From Oscheius onirici (Eukaryota > Nematoda > Chromadorea > Rhabditida > Rhabditidae), in assembly GCA_932521025.1 (NCBI GenBank), contig OW051470.1:2218501-2282500 (forward strand): 64,000 bases of DNA, given 5' to 3'. A model generated the notes under the pieces. That model had not been told where the DNA came from. It did not search any database and saw nothing but the letters and a program-made list of their open reading frames with translations. Positions 38,279-48,207 of the stretch are shown here, in pieces. Positions within the stretch are counted from its first letter, which is position 1, and each line of letters begins with the position of its first letter. The translations under genes and the position numbers were made by a program.

Positions 38279-41200
38279 GATGATAGCTCTGAAAGAAGTC
38301 ATATGTTTTGTTGGTCAAATATCGTAAAAGAAAAGACAGAACTAGTCGAGAGAAACGAGAATTGAACCTATTTTGTGATGATGGAGTCAAAATAGTCGGA
38401 AGAGTGGACAAAAATGAGTCAGACCAACTGAACGAAAGACGAGGTTCAATATCTCTCACTGGTTGACTCATTCTCTTCCTAACAGGAATTTGGTGGAAGT
38501 GAGTACAGGACAATAACAGTGAGTATAGGCAACTGAGACAAGATGTCTAGCTGACCAAGACTATGAGAGTCTGGATTGTAAGAGCATAGCGAACTACTGA
38601 TCAGATCTCGACAGCTGGTCAAGGATCCCTTTGGAACAAAGTCTCATTCTTATCACGATACAGAGAAGAGAGATTTCCCATGCCATCGGTGTCAATAAAC
38701 ACGGCCTTTAAAACCAGAAGGAATCAAAATAGGGGCTTGACTGAGAATTAGGTCGAAGAGAGATAGGAGAACATCTGTTCAGACGAGCCGACCAAATGAC
38801 TCTCGAGGGGCGGAGTCGGAGGGACAGTCTGCAAATGCGAAGAGTGACGAAATACAATGCAAAAGAGAGTGTTTGGGAGTGTATTTATAGGGAAGGGGAA
38901 CAGTTATTTAAAAAGTCAAGGTCAAGAAACTCTTATAGACCAGACAGCTGACCTCTTCTGATAAGACAGAGAGGTGACCTTTGAAGGTATCCTGTAGGTC
39001 TTTGACCTGACTGATTTCTTGGTTTCTGGATGGGAGATAAAAATAAACTCTGGATATCATTAGAAACAGTAAGCTCGTGTCTGAATAACCAAAAACCTTG
39101 TGATCAAAGGTTCACTATGAACTAGTCTATTTCGTATTGCCTCTGTCACTAACTCAAAGCTAAACTTCACTTGCAGAGGACGATTTTGCAGGTTATGATT
39201 AACCTTCCTTGCAGAACATGCCTGCACTTTTAGACTCGTCTAACAGGAATATCAAACAAGACAGTTAGGGCAGAATCAGTGAACTTCAGAGACATCATTT
39301 GTTCAGTCAGAGAGTTCAGTTTGGTCAGTCACATCAATTATCCGGCCAGAGACTCTATCTAGACAACAAGATATCTCCCGGAATTGTTGAATAGTTTGGG
39401 AAAAACATCCCGTTTTCGAATAAAGAGATTCAACTGTAGAACTACTGGATGTAGACGGTGCTGCTCTTCTGAACAGGTCAAATACAGAGTATTTCAGACA
39501 GGAAAGTTGACATAGAGAGGGAGATGACAAGAGTTGAGGACTATCTGAGGACGAGTGTACCTGAGTAAATGAGAGTACTGACCTAGCTGACCCGTACCCA
39601 TGACCGCAAAGCAACAATAAAGTTCAAGAAATCAAAAGATGTGAGGATCAGAGCGTCCGGGACTCTCAAACTGTCTTATATCCTATCTACAGAAACTCAG
39701 AGATCATCACAAGACTGGCCGAGATTTCAACGCTATTTGTACAGCTATAGGGAAAACAAACCCGTTTATAGAGAGAGACATCGACGGCGTGATAACAAGA
39801 AGAAACACGGTTTTGTTGACTAGCCGTTATCACCTCAAAATAACAGAGAGTTCTGGGGGAAATTGAGGTCACGTGGCGACTTCTGTTTAGTAGCCTTGGG
39901 TGAAAATAAGAGACAACTGTTGAAGATTCGGGAAAACAAGGAAATAGTGGGGAAGAATCAGAAAACGGAATTTGATGATTGGACAGATTTAATGAACCGC
40001 CCACAGATCGAGAAACCGCTGTGAGGACATGTTTTAGTTCGGAAATGGATCAAAACAGATCCTTTACGAAAGTATTTAAAAAATAAGCAAAAGAAATCAT
40101 TTGAAAGAATCGAACCAAGGACTGTTTTATTGGTCGACGGGAGCGGTAACCACTTGGCCGTCGAAGAACATCCAGAATATTGAGGTGATCGGGCGCGCGT
40201 GTCTGTTCCAGGAACGGGATACGATACTTATAAATGCATATTCGGAATTAGGACATCCAGACCATCATTTTGATACCAAACATGTACACACAGAAACTAA
40301 TATGAACCAAGATGGTGAGGACCAAGAAGACCAAACGTTTGTCTAGAGTGGCACTCAAATTCTATATTTCTGTAGAACAGAAGCTTTCAAATTCAATTCC
40401 TTCTTTGTTTTTGGTTCCAGTTTTTTCGGGACCTTTGTCTGTTCTGAAGGACCGCTGTTTCAACGGACCGTTGTTCTGGAATAGAGCCAAAATTTTGTTC
40501 CCTAGAAGAAAAGAAAGTGAATCCAAGTATTCGTTCAAGAGTGTGACTTTGAGTCTCTCTGGTAGTGTGGATGTAATGCGGAAATCAAGGCGCCTCAACG
40601 AGAACAAGGGAACAGGTGTGGGACGGATAAGAAAGCAAGACTGCAACACAGATTCGTACAGCTACACACATTTGGAGAAACTGGATTACTGTAAGAATCA
40701 CTGATCAGGAACCGTCTATTTACCCAACTTTTGCAGCCGAAAGCTTCGCGAGTAAGTGCTTTGGCTGATCGCCAGAACTCTTAGCAGCTGAGAACAGCTG
40801 AGGAGCTCATGAGCTTCACGAGGAGGAAAAAAACGGGAAGTCTATTGAGCTTCCGCCATTTGTCACAAAAGAGAGTCCTTCACGTCATCTAATGGAGCGG
40901 GAGTGAGAGGAAAGATCGAGTTGTCGGAGACAATTATTGTTCCGTAATTTGGGGGAAAACGCGGGAAAGTGACGAGTAAAGAGCATGGAAATTGCCATGT
41001 TATCAAAGAAAAAGATGTGGGACAAGTGAAAGTTAGTAGTCATCAGGTGGGAGAGACAGGGTCAGGGCAACAACGGTAGTCAGTGGTCAAAAAAATGAAG
41101 AGTAGACTAACAAGATGTACAAAACACTTTTGATGGTTTCGTTAAAAGTCTTTTTGCAAGTGTTCCTCCCCGTCCCTTCTTTTAATACAAACCAAAGCAG

Positions 41201-41340
41201 AGCCAACCAAACTAGAGCGAAGATCCTGTAGGAATTTTATCCCCAAACTGCCTATGTAATTACTTTTGTTTCAAAGTTTTTTTTCTAAAAGAAAACAACA
41301 AACAAAAGTGAATCTTTAGAAGCTCACGCCTTCTTTTCAT
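38279..41340. other. Intergenic stretch, no gene seen
   Basis: About 3 kb with purine-rich tracts (GAGA/CTCT-like words, AGACTC/GAGTCT) and scattered short frames lacking splice context or family resemblance. No tRNA, no inverted repeat and no recognisable mobile element found by eye. Confidence 0.4.
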
Positions 41341-41640
41341 TGAACAAAGGGAAGACATCAAGTGCTCTTTTTCGCAGCACGTCCTCCCATGTGGTCTAGT
41401 GGTTAGGATTCGTGGTTTTCACCCACGCGGCCCGGGTTCGATTCCCGGCATGGGAAATGTTTTTTGTTTTTATTTTTATCTTTTCCTTTTCACTTGATGG
41501 TCCCGATCAGCCAATATTTTAACCTCGAACAAGTCAAGAGAGGTTAACTTTTGTTAGGATTGGATAGTAACTTTAAAAGTTGAAAATATTTTAGCATTTT
41601 GACAGCTGGTTGCCAATTGTTTTATGTCCCCATGTTTTAT
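41340..41640 (+). repeat. tRNA-Glu repeat unit A (uninterrupted)
   Basis: Upstream flank GACATCAAGTGCTCTTTT.CGCAGC, tRNA-Glu, then AAATGTTTTTT...CTTTTC..TTCACTTGATGGTCCCGATC.GCCAAT and GTTAACTTTTGTTAGG, then ATTGGATAGTAACTTT. The same order occurs at 49700-50340 and, inverted, at 47690-47915. The junction TTTTGTTAGG|ATTGGATA is the empty version of the site occupied by R1 in the third unit. Confidence 0.85.
41385..41456 (+). tRNA. tRNA-Glu (TTC), unit A
   Basis: 72 nt; acceptor TCCCATG/CATGGGA with discriminator A; D arm GGTCTAGTGGTTAGGA; anticodon loop TTTTCAC (anticodon TTC); T arm CCCGGGTTCGATTCCCGG-like. Intergenic. Confidence 0.95.
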
Positions 41641-42868
41641 CCCGCGTTTTATTATACCCCAAATTCCAATATCCTTCCCCTCTTGCCACCCCTTTTATGG
41701 CCCTATACCTGTAATTTTCATACAGCCTCATTCCCCCTCTCATAAACTTCGCCTATGTTCATCATAGAAATAAATAAAATAAAATAAATAAATAATTAGA
41801 GCTTCAGACAGAGAGGACAGACATACAGACTTGGGATCAATTCAAACTAGACTGAGTCTGTCTCGCAGAGTCTAAAGTTTTGCATTGGAGCAAGAGGAAG
41901 GACCAAAAGCCGGCATGGAAAGCACGAGAATAATCTATTGGATACTCTGTAACTATCTGTGAAAGGCAAAAGGGCATTGAAGGATGAGTACGAATTTTAG
42001 AAGAGCCAAGTGCTTCTGATAAAGTGTCGAGTTCAGTTCATGGTGAGGAGGACAATGAGAAAATATTGTTGGCTTAGAGAACAGTGAGTATGAGTCCGGC
42101 GAGACTGATGATCGCACATTTCCTCCGGTAGAATATTGCAGGCTGGTCGGAAGATTCTATTTCGTAAAAATCCTACATTTTCAACAAAGAACGTATAAGC
42201 AGCGCAAAACCGATATCAACAAGAAACAAGATATATATCCGGCACGTGTTTCCGACCGTGATGCAATCTTACAGAGGGAAACGGTTCCCGCTGACTGCCT
42301 AAGGGGACAAGTTCCTGTTCAGAGATATTCCAGTAGATGTCGGACTTGTTCTCCTGTTGTGATATGATCGTTCATTTAGGAGCGCGTTTGATCTGATCAC
42401 CTGGCGTGTATTTACACTCTCGCGTGTGCGAATTACGCAAACGGATCTTCACGTGTCTTGGGATTTCGGGAAAGGGGAGAAAACAGCTGCTGTTCAGTTG
42501 TTCACTTCGAAAGAAGAATGAAGGGGTCTGATCTCCGGTGAGGTCAACTACGTCATGAGAGTTGGGGAGAGATTTCTTGGGAAATGGGCCAGGGACAACG
42601 GGACAGGAGACAGTTCTCACCTCAGTCTCATAGGTCTGATCCTCCAGATATCTCAAGTTGTCAACTGAACGAGTGCTCGATCAGATCCTTGCCCGGCTCA
42701 TGTCAGTCCAGAGAACTGACTGGTGATTTCAGATACAGTTTGGTCAAGAGTTGAAAGGCAGAGAACACAAGAAGTACACAAATACAAAAGAATAAAGATA
42801 CGTTTTCTATCGTGAGAAGACTTCTAGATGTCGAATCTGACCAGCGGAGTTCCTTACTTCTCGTCGGT
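41641..42868. other. Intergenic stretch with a partial R1 tail
   Basis: AT-rich sequence with a short AAATAA run near 41770-41795 followed by an R1 tail fragment (41795-41850: TTAGAGCTTCAGACAGAGAG and ACTTGGGATCAATTCAAAC). No gene was recognised up to the stop codon of the zinc-finger gene. Confidence 0.45.
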
Positions 42869-44105
42869 TCAGCGAAGGCGTCGCTCCTTCTGACGTTCCT
42901 GATTGAAGATGAGCGATCTCTCCACCTGACATTTGAGAATCTCGATGCTGGGAGGCATCTTCTTCCGACTCTCGAGATAGTCGATATGACGTTGATACTG
43001 GCTCGAAGTACAGTAGAACCACAGACAGTGGTTGGTGGAGCAGTGCTTGCATTTGATCTTTCTGCAAGGGTCGCTGATTGACAGATGACTCTTGCCGCAT
43101 CTGTAAAAATGAGCTAGAAAGTTTAAAAATTAGACCAACGTGGTACAGATGCCCTTGCTTCTGAGGATCATCCTTCTCTCCTCAAAATTGATGACGGTCG
43201 CGCAGTCCCGACTCGCGTGAAAGCCATTGCAGAAGTCGCAACCTCTTCGCCAGTTTGGATCGCAGCAGTTCTCATACTCACAGGCATGGTTCCAAGCAGG
43301 TCGACTGCACTTCTGATTGTTGACCTCGTCCAAGCGAGACTGCTGGTATCCACTGGACGACAGACGAGTCTTCTTTTCCACTGGCTTCTCGTCCTGTCTC
43401 TTGGTCGTAGTTCTACTGTCAGGGGAGGCATCTCTCTTTTTCGAAGTTCTAGATGAGACAGGACAGTCCTTGAGAGGCTTCTCATTCTTCTGGGTCGTCA
43501 GAATGACGATTGTGTCACACGGTTCTGAAAACGAAGAGTTATAGTGCGATCAAAGTTATCAAAGCAGTTGATGTTTCTGCACCATCGATGAGGTTAAACA
43601 GTCTGTACATAACAAGCTGTACAAAAGACAAGAAACTCACCAGTTTTCGGCTCCTTCAATGCCGATTGCGGACTGTTCCTTCCATCGCTCTCATTATGTA
43701 GATTCTTCTGAAGACGCACTTCTTCGTTCTCCGCGAACAGAGCGAGCGGAACAGATGGAGGAGTGAACGCATTACGAATGGCTTCCGTCTCGACCAAACT
43801 CAATTCTTTGAAAACGGAGCAATCAGCGAATAACAGATTCTTCGTGAAGACTGTGGTCTAAAAAGTCGTAAATTTAAAGACTGGGGGAAGATACAAACCT
43901 CGTAGTGTTGCTGAAGGCAACAGACGAAGCGAAAGTGGTTGAGAGCCGTCTGGGGAAATATGAATCCGGCTTGACATTGAGGACAGTTGTAGAGTGAAGC
44001 CATCTTGAGGTGATTATTGGCCACGTGTTCTCGCAGCTCATCCAAAAAGTACGGCTGAGTCGAGCCAGGACATCGGGGACAGTAGACCTGGAGACTTGAC
44101 TCCAT
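42869..44105 (-). CDS. C2H2 zinc finger plus gag-like zinc-knuckle protein
   Basis: Four exons: 44105-43899, 43857-43641, 43524-43140, 43100-42869 (1041 nt, 346 aa). TTTCAG directly precedes the ATG. Residues 1-69 hold two C2H2-like fingers (YCPRCPGS...HVANNH and YNCPQCQAGF...HFRFVC). A charged linker follows (TTKRQDEKPVEKKTRLSSSG). The C-terminal half has Cys/His knuckles: CENCCDPNWRRGCDFCNGFH-like (CEYENCC...CDFCNGFHASRDC) and, across the last intron, GICTTCGKSH...CRKIKCKHCSTNHCLWFYC. That second pattern, together with the preceding FEERRMILRSKG, resembles the knuckle region of BEL/Pao-type gag proteins in nematodes. No protease or RT follows, and intact introns argue for a host gene. Possible nucleic-acid binding; function unknown. 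Confidence 0.65.
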
Positions 44106-44395
44106 CTGAAATAAAAATTGCTGAAGAAAGGTAGAAAGTACGAACCTAGGTAGAGAAGAACCGAATTCGCTCGGAAGACAAAGAAGGACTGAAGGGAAGC
44201 GTAAAGATCACACTCGACAAGATCTGACAAGTTGGAAAGCGACAAAAGACAAGTTCTAACATGCCAAAGGAGGAGATGAGAATAAAATTCTTCAACTTTG
44301 AACAATAATACCTCTTCTTGGACTCCAGCCGGTAGGATTTTATCACTTCAAATGATTGTGGACAGTCCGAGCCGTCCTCCTTCTCCTCCTAGATA

Positions 44396-44587
44396 ATGAT
44401 CCAGAACCTGGCTGACGGATCGAGCCGGGGTCAGGAGGTTTACAAAAACAGTTTCTGGTCCTACATGATTAGACGGAGTGTGTCAGTGTGGCTAGCGATG
44501 GGTGGACGGAACAGAAGCGATTACGATGAGACTGCTGTTTCTGTCTCCGATCTTCCGGCTTGGCAGACTACTTTCGAGGCGGAGTAG
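44396..44587 (+). CDS. Small hypothetical protein, 63 aa
   Basis: Open frame from an ATG three bases after CTCCTCCTAG, reading MIQNLADGSSRGQEVYKNSF, a stretch WSYMIRRSVSVWLAMGGRNR, and ending VSDLPAWQTTFEAE. Codon composition looks coding-like, but there is no known domain and no partner exon. It could be the last exon of a longer gene. Confidence 0.35.
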   Translation: MIQNLADGSSRGQEVYKNSFWSYMIRRSVSVWLAMGGRNRSDYDETAVSVSDLPAWQTTFEAE

Positions 44588-44771
44588 CACCAAACGAGTA
44601 CAATTTGAGAAAAGAACCAGTTCAAAGAGAAAACAGGCAAGTCTACCCCAGTAGTTGGAGGACTCGCTTACTCAATTTCAGTCGAGTTTCATACAATGCG
44701 CTCTAATCAACATTGTAGACTAACAATTAGTCTCTATCCGGTACGTCTACTTGTACAGTTTTTCGTCTATT

Positions 44772-45134
44772 TTAGCTTTTGCTTGTCTTTTCCCATGTCG
44801 TTGATGGATACGTCGTCACCGAAAGCCGGAGAGTCCCATAGTCTTGTAGTCGCCCTTTCTCCTTTCCAATATCTTTAGCTCGATACGCTTCCTGAGTCTT
44901 CGGCTTCAAGGCATCCAGCAAATCTTCCGGTTTCTCCTTGTTCGGGGTTCCTGTCTTCTTGTCTCCCTCATTCGGTTTCAATTCAGCCTTGTTGGCCTCT
45001 TCTTCGAGTTTCTTGTCACTCGGTTTCGTTGGTTCTACCGGCTTCGGCATAGCTTATGGCTGAGGAGTCGTAGTCGAAGTGGACGGCGGCTGCTTCTTGG
45101 CTCCGCAATTGACTACCACGATGACAAAGAACAT
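44772..45134 (-). pseudogene. Small signal-anchored, Lys/Pro-rich protein with in-frame stop
   Basis: A hydrophobic start (MFFVIVVVNCGAKKQPPSTS) is followed in the same frame by TAA (45056-45054) and then AMPKPVEPTKPSDKKLEEEA, GDKKTGTPNKEKPEDLLDAL and more. The two parts read as one small secreted or membrane-anchored worm protein of the kind with a short hydrophobic head and a Lys/Pro/Glu-rich tail. The stop makes it a probable pseudogene; a sequencing error or a second start at 45050 are alternatives. The true 3' end is uncertain. Confidence 0.45.
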
Positions 45135-46040
45135 GACGGATTGGAGAAGGTAAATAATGGACGAATCGATCAAATTGTTAACATTGAAGAATATCGCGAG
45201 CACCCCCCCCCCCCCTTAAGTCGACGAGATCGAGACGAAGAGCCACAGTGTATGTGTGTGCATGGCAAGAGTCTCTTCACAAATGTTCGGAGAACCAACG
45301 GGAGTGGATGTTGATATTGCCTTCGCCTTCACAGATTGTAGTTGGCAGTTGACAAGATTTGCTGTTTTTACTGTCTTAGCTTCGACAGGTAGAGCCTTAA
45401 CTGGTACTGGGCCACGGCTCTAACTTTGCAAGTCTTTTTACGTATAACCAATTGCTATTCTAGATTTTGAACACTCCTGGATCAAGCTCTAAACGATGGC
45501 ACGAAGGCAAAGAAACCTAAAGCTACATTTTCAGTTTAACAGAGACGTTTGTTTACTTCTTTGAAGAAGATTCTTCTTCTAGCCAGAAGTGAACATCCTT
45601 GAGAACGTATAAAAGAAGTAGAGGTAAAAAAAAAATTCTGACCCTGGGAAACCAGTGGTTGGAGGAAATTTTAAAAGGCTCTCTCGTTGAGGAGAGCAAA
45701 GCTACTCGTGTCATAGGTTGATTTTCGAGCAACGTCCTCTTTTCTAGTCATGACCTCCACCACGAACGTATCCCACTTTTTCTTGTCGTTCCATGGCCCT
45801 GTACCGATCCTTGCAAAGAAGGTAAGCAACCTGAAGAAGCTTCTGTTCAGACGTCCTTCCTCTACCAAACAAGCAAACTACTCTGAAGTTCTGCTGTTTC
45901 AAATTTTGAAAAGTTAACTGCAGTAATTGTGTAAAACTTTTCTTTTATTGAAATCGAAAAGCAATTAGTTTCTTATAAAAAGTTCAAGACGTTTCTGGGA
46001 CTTCAGTAACGACAGTGATCTTCTCCCGTGCGACTCAAAG

Positions 46041-46613
46041 ATGCTCACCTCGAAATCAGGTACTTGTTGTTATTCTGGATCTCTCTGTCTGTCCCTCGGT
46101 CTAAACTCAAAGTCTCTTTTAGAAAGTTCCTGGGAAGACATGTGCGTAGCCGACAGTCTTCTCTCTCCCCAAATGAAGAGTCTGGCCGGTCCGGTTCGAA
46201 TCCTCGACGCGCAGCTGAACTGTGTCCGTCAGCCCGACGGAACCTATCATTACGTCTACACTCTGCGTGCCCGGATGAAGAAGGAAGAGGAACTGACCAA
46301 GACGGACTCTTCTCTCTCCTGGTCCAGCTACCACAGCGAGCAGCCGATCCAGAGAGAAGTCGTCTTCAGACTCGTCGGCGGCAGTCAGAAACAGCAGGAG
46401 AAGGCTGTCCGCTTCGATGAAACGACGACGCTGAAGGACGTCTTGCGCTACTTTCACGGACAGGGCGAGCTGGTCAGCGGAGTCCGAATGGCTCTCGTCG
46501 TCGAGGGAGAAGGAGAGTCGATCCCGTTGAAGGCCAGCATGGGAGAGAAGAAACTGTCCGAGTTCGGCAAGGGCACGCTGACCATCGTCGCCGACAACAG
46601 ATTCCAGATCTAG
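46041..46613 (+). CDS. Uncharacterised 169-aa protein
   Basis: Two exons: 46041-46059 and 46123-46613 (510 nt). Codon use and amino-acid pattern are strongly coding-like: SSWEDMCVADSLLSPQMKSL, YHYVYTLRARMKKEEELTK, REVVFRLVGGSQKQQEKAVR, TTTLKDVLRYFHGQGELVSG and a C-terminus LSEFGKGTLTIVADNRFQI. Alternating beta strands with a TLKDVL helix hint at a ubiquitin-like or similar small alpha/beta fold in the second half, which is inference. No signal peptide. No family recognised. Confidence 0.65.
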   Translation: MLTSKSGTCCYSGSLCLSLGLNSKSLLESSWEDMCVADSLLSPQMKSLAGPVRILDAQLNCVRQPDGTYHYVYTLRARMKKEEELTKTDSSLSWSSYHSEQPIQREVVFRLVGGSQKQQEKAVRFDETTTLKDVLRYFHGQGELVSGVRMALVVEGEGESIPLKASMGEKKLSEFGKGTLTIVADNRFQI

Positions 46614-47109
46614 AGGTGGTTTTGAGGAATGTTCCGATTTTCAAAATAAACATCTCAAAGCAGGCCTTATTTTTGTTAGAGGCAGAAGGCAAACAAAAGA
46701 TTTCCTGTTCTTGTCTGACATTCGGCACCTACTACTTGTTAGAAAGTGTTGCTATTGAGAATCTCCCTACTACTAAAACGCAATGGTGTCTATCGTTGAC
46801 TCTGTGCTTGTTTGTTTGTCCGAGGCCACGAGTTTCGTCGTGATAAAATAAGTTTTGTCAGGATTACATTCACTTTTGAATTTTTGTGTAGTTAGTACGA
46901 GTTTTGCTTACAATTAGTTTAAGAGCGGACATGCGAGTGATTTCTGCGAGGGTTTCAATCTTTCCAAAAAGAGTCTTCATGTTGTGGGACAACAACAATG
47001 CTCTGAAGTTTTCTGTCTTTGGGTATTTAGAAGAGTAATATTATAAACATCACAAATTCTTCATTTTTTACTGTAATCAGAGCACAATTCTTCATTTTGA
47101 TTGATATTT

Positions 47110-47490
47110 CTACACTTGGATACGATAATAAGAGTTGAGAAAGTCTCGGAAAGCCATTGGGTCAAGAGGCGAATTGGGATTTCCGTTATAGCCGGAATAG
47201 TCCAGCGGACATCGCAAGTTGTAAAGGTTCTCTGGAAAGAGAAGCAAATCGTTAAGCGTGCGAATATTTGGGATAAGAAAAAAGTAACAATCACCAGTGG
47301 GTTGTTTTTTGGAAATGACAAAAAGGAAGACCTTGTTCGGGTTGGGAACAAGAATTGTTGTTTCGCTGTCCGAAGAAGAGTGGCAGAAGATATGTTGTCT
47401 CATGATGGCTTTCCTCAAAGTGGTCGGGGAGGTATTGATATCGGCAAATATTACAGTTGCTTTATAGTTCCCTTTCCCGGAGCGCCACTT
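47110..47490 (-). CDS. Uncharacterised gene, truncated 5' (paralogue of 33224-33555)
   Basis: Exons 47490-47295 and 47231-47110 are joined in frame by consensus splice sites. They read KWRSGKGNYKATVIFADINT, SETTILVPNPNKVFLFVISK and ENLYNLRCPLDYSGYNGNPN ending NSYYRIQV stop. The middle matches the fragment at 33224-33415 (WRKGDWTYKA, ILVPNPENIFLVV). Upstream of 47490 a frame with LKGRNFSFYFYDCAEHCEV near 47585-47650 could be another exon, but the sequence then runs into tRNA-Glu repeat unit B at 47690, which seems to have cut off the 5' part. Confidence 0.5.
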   Translation of the reverse strand, partial: KWRSGKGNYKATVIFADINTSPTTLRKAIMRQHIFCHSSSDSETTILVPNPNKVFLFVISKKQPTGDCYFFLIPNIRTLNDLLLFPENLYNLRCPLDYSGYNGNPNSPLDPMAFRDFLNSYYRIQV

Positions 47491-47689
47491 CTAAAAGAAT
47501 CATGTATACCGGCCCGTCTGCTTCACCCTCTTCCGAACTTTTTTTTCACGTCGGTGATGATCGGGTTTTTTCTGTGACCAAAGCACTTAAAACTTCACAA
47601 TGTTCCGCACAGTCGTAAAAGTAAAAAGAAAAGTTTCTCCCTTTCAACGCCAGAGTTCCGAAGAATCTTCTGGGAGCATATTGGCAGAT

Positions 47690-47915
47690 CGGGACCATCA
47701 CTTGGAAAGGAATAGATAAAAATATATGCAAAAAGACATTTCCCATGCCGGGAATCGAACCCGGGCCGCGTGGGTGAAAACCACGAATCCTAACCACTAG
47801 ACCACATGGGAGGACGGTCTACCATAAAGAGCAGTTGATGTCTTTTCTCAGCGAAATTTTGCACAGAAATTGATCGAGTGAATACGTTTTTTAATGCAGA
47901 TAGGATAGGTCGATA
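47690..47915 (-). repeat. tRNA-Glu repeat unit B
   Basis: Inverted copy of the tRNA-Glu unit. On the minus strand: GATCAATTTCTGTGCAAAAT, GACATCAACTGCTCTTTATG, the tRNA, then AAATGTCTTTTTGCATATAT and AGTGATGGTCCCGATCTGCC followed by AATAT. Flank similarity extends about 100 bases upstream and 70 bases downstream of the tRNA. Confidence 0.8.
47740..47811 (-). tRNA. tRNA-Glu (TTC), unit B
   Basis: 72 nt, same sequence as the copies at 41385-41456 and 49832-49903: acceptor TCCCATG/CATGGGA, anticodon TTC, intact D and T arms. Minus strand. Confidence 0.95.
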
Positions 47916-48207
47916 GAACAGCTGTACCAGGAGCCACGCGTTTTGTGTTCTTCCTGTAATGGAGTTCTTCAATCTCTCTCGGCAGTTCTTTCCCAATCCT
48001 GCCAGCTCCATGGATTACCAGACGTCCTATCTGGTAGAGCGAGAGACAGACATCTTTTTCGCAATAATTTGTTTTTTTTTTTTTTTTGTTGAAATGAATA
48101 AAAAGCTTTTATTTTTTTTTAATAAAAAACACAATTTGTTTGAAAGATTCGTAAAGTTTGAAAGAGAATATCAACAACCTTTTTGAAAGAGTTATTCTTC
48201 TACAACG

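Noticed and set aside
40312..40704. 130-codon plus-strand frame in the 38-41 kb gap
   Set aside because: Irregular composition, no recognisable domain, no start or splice context; probably chance.
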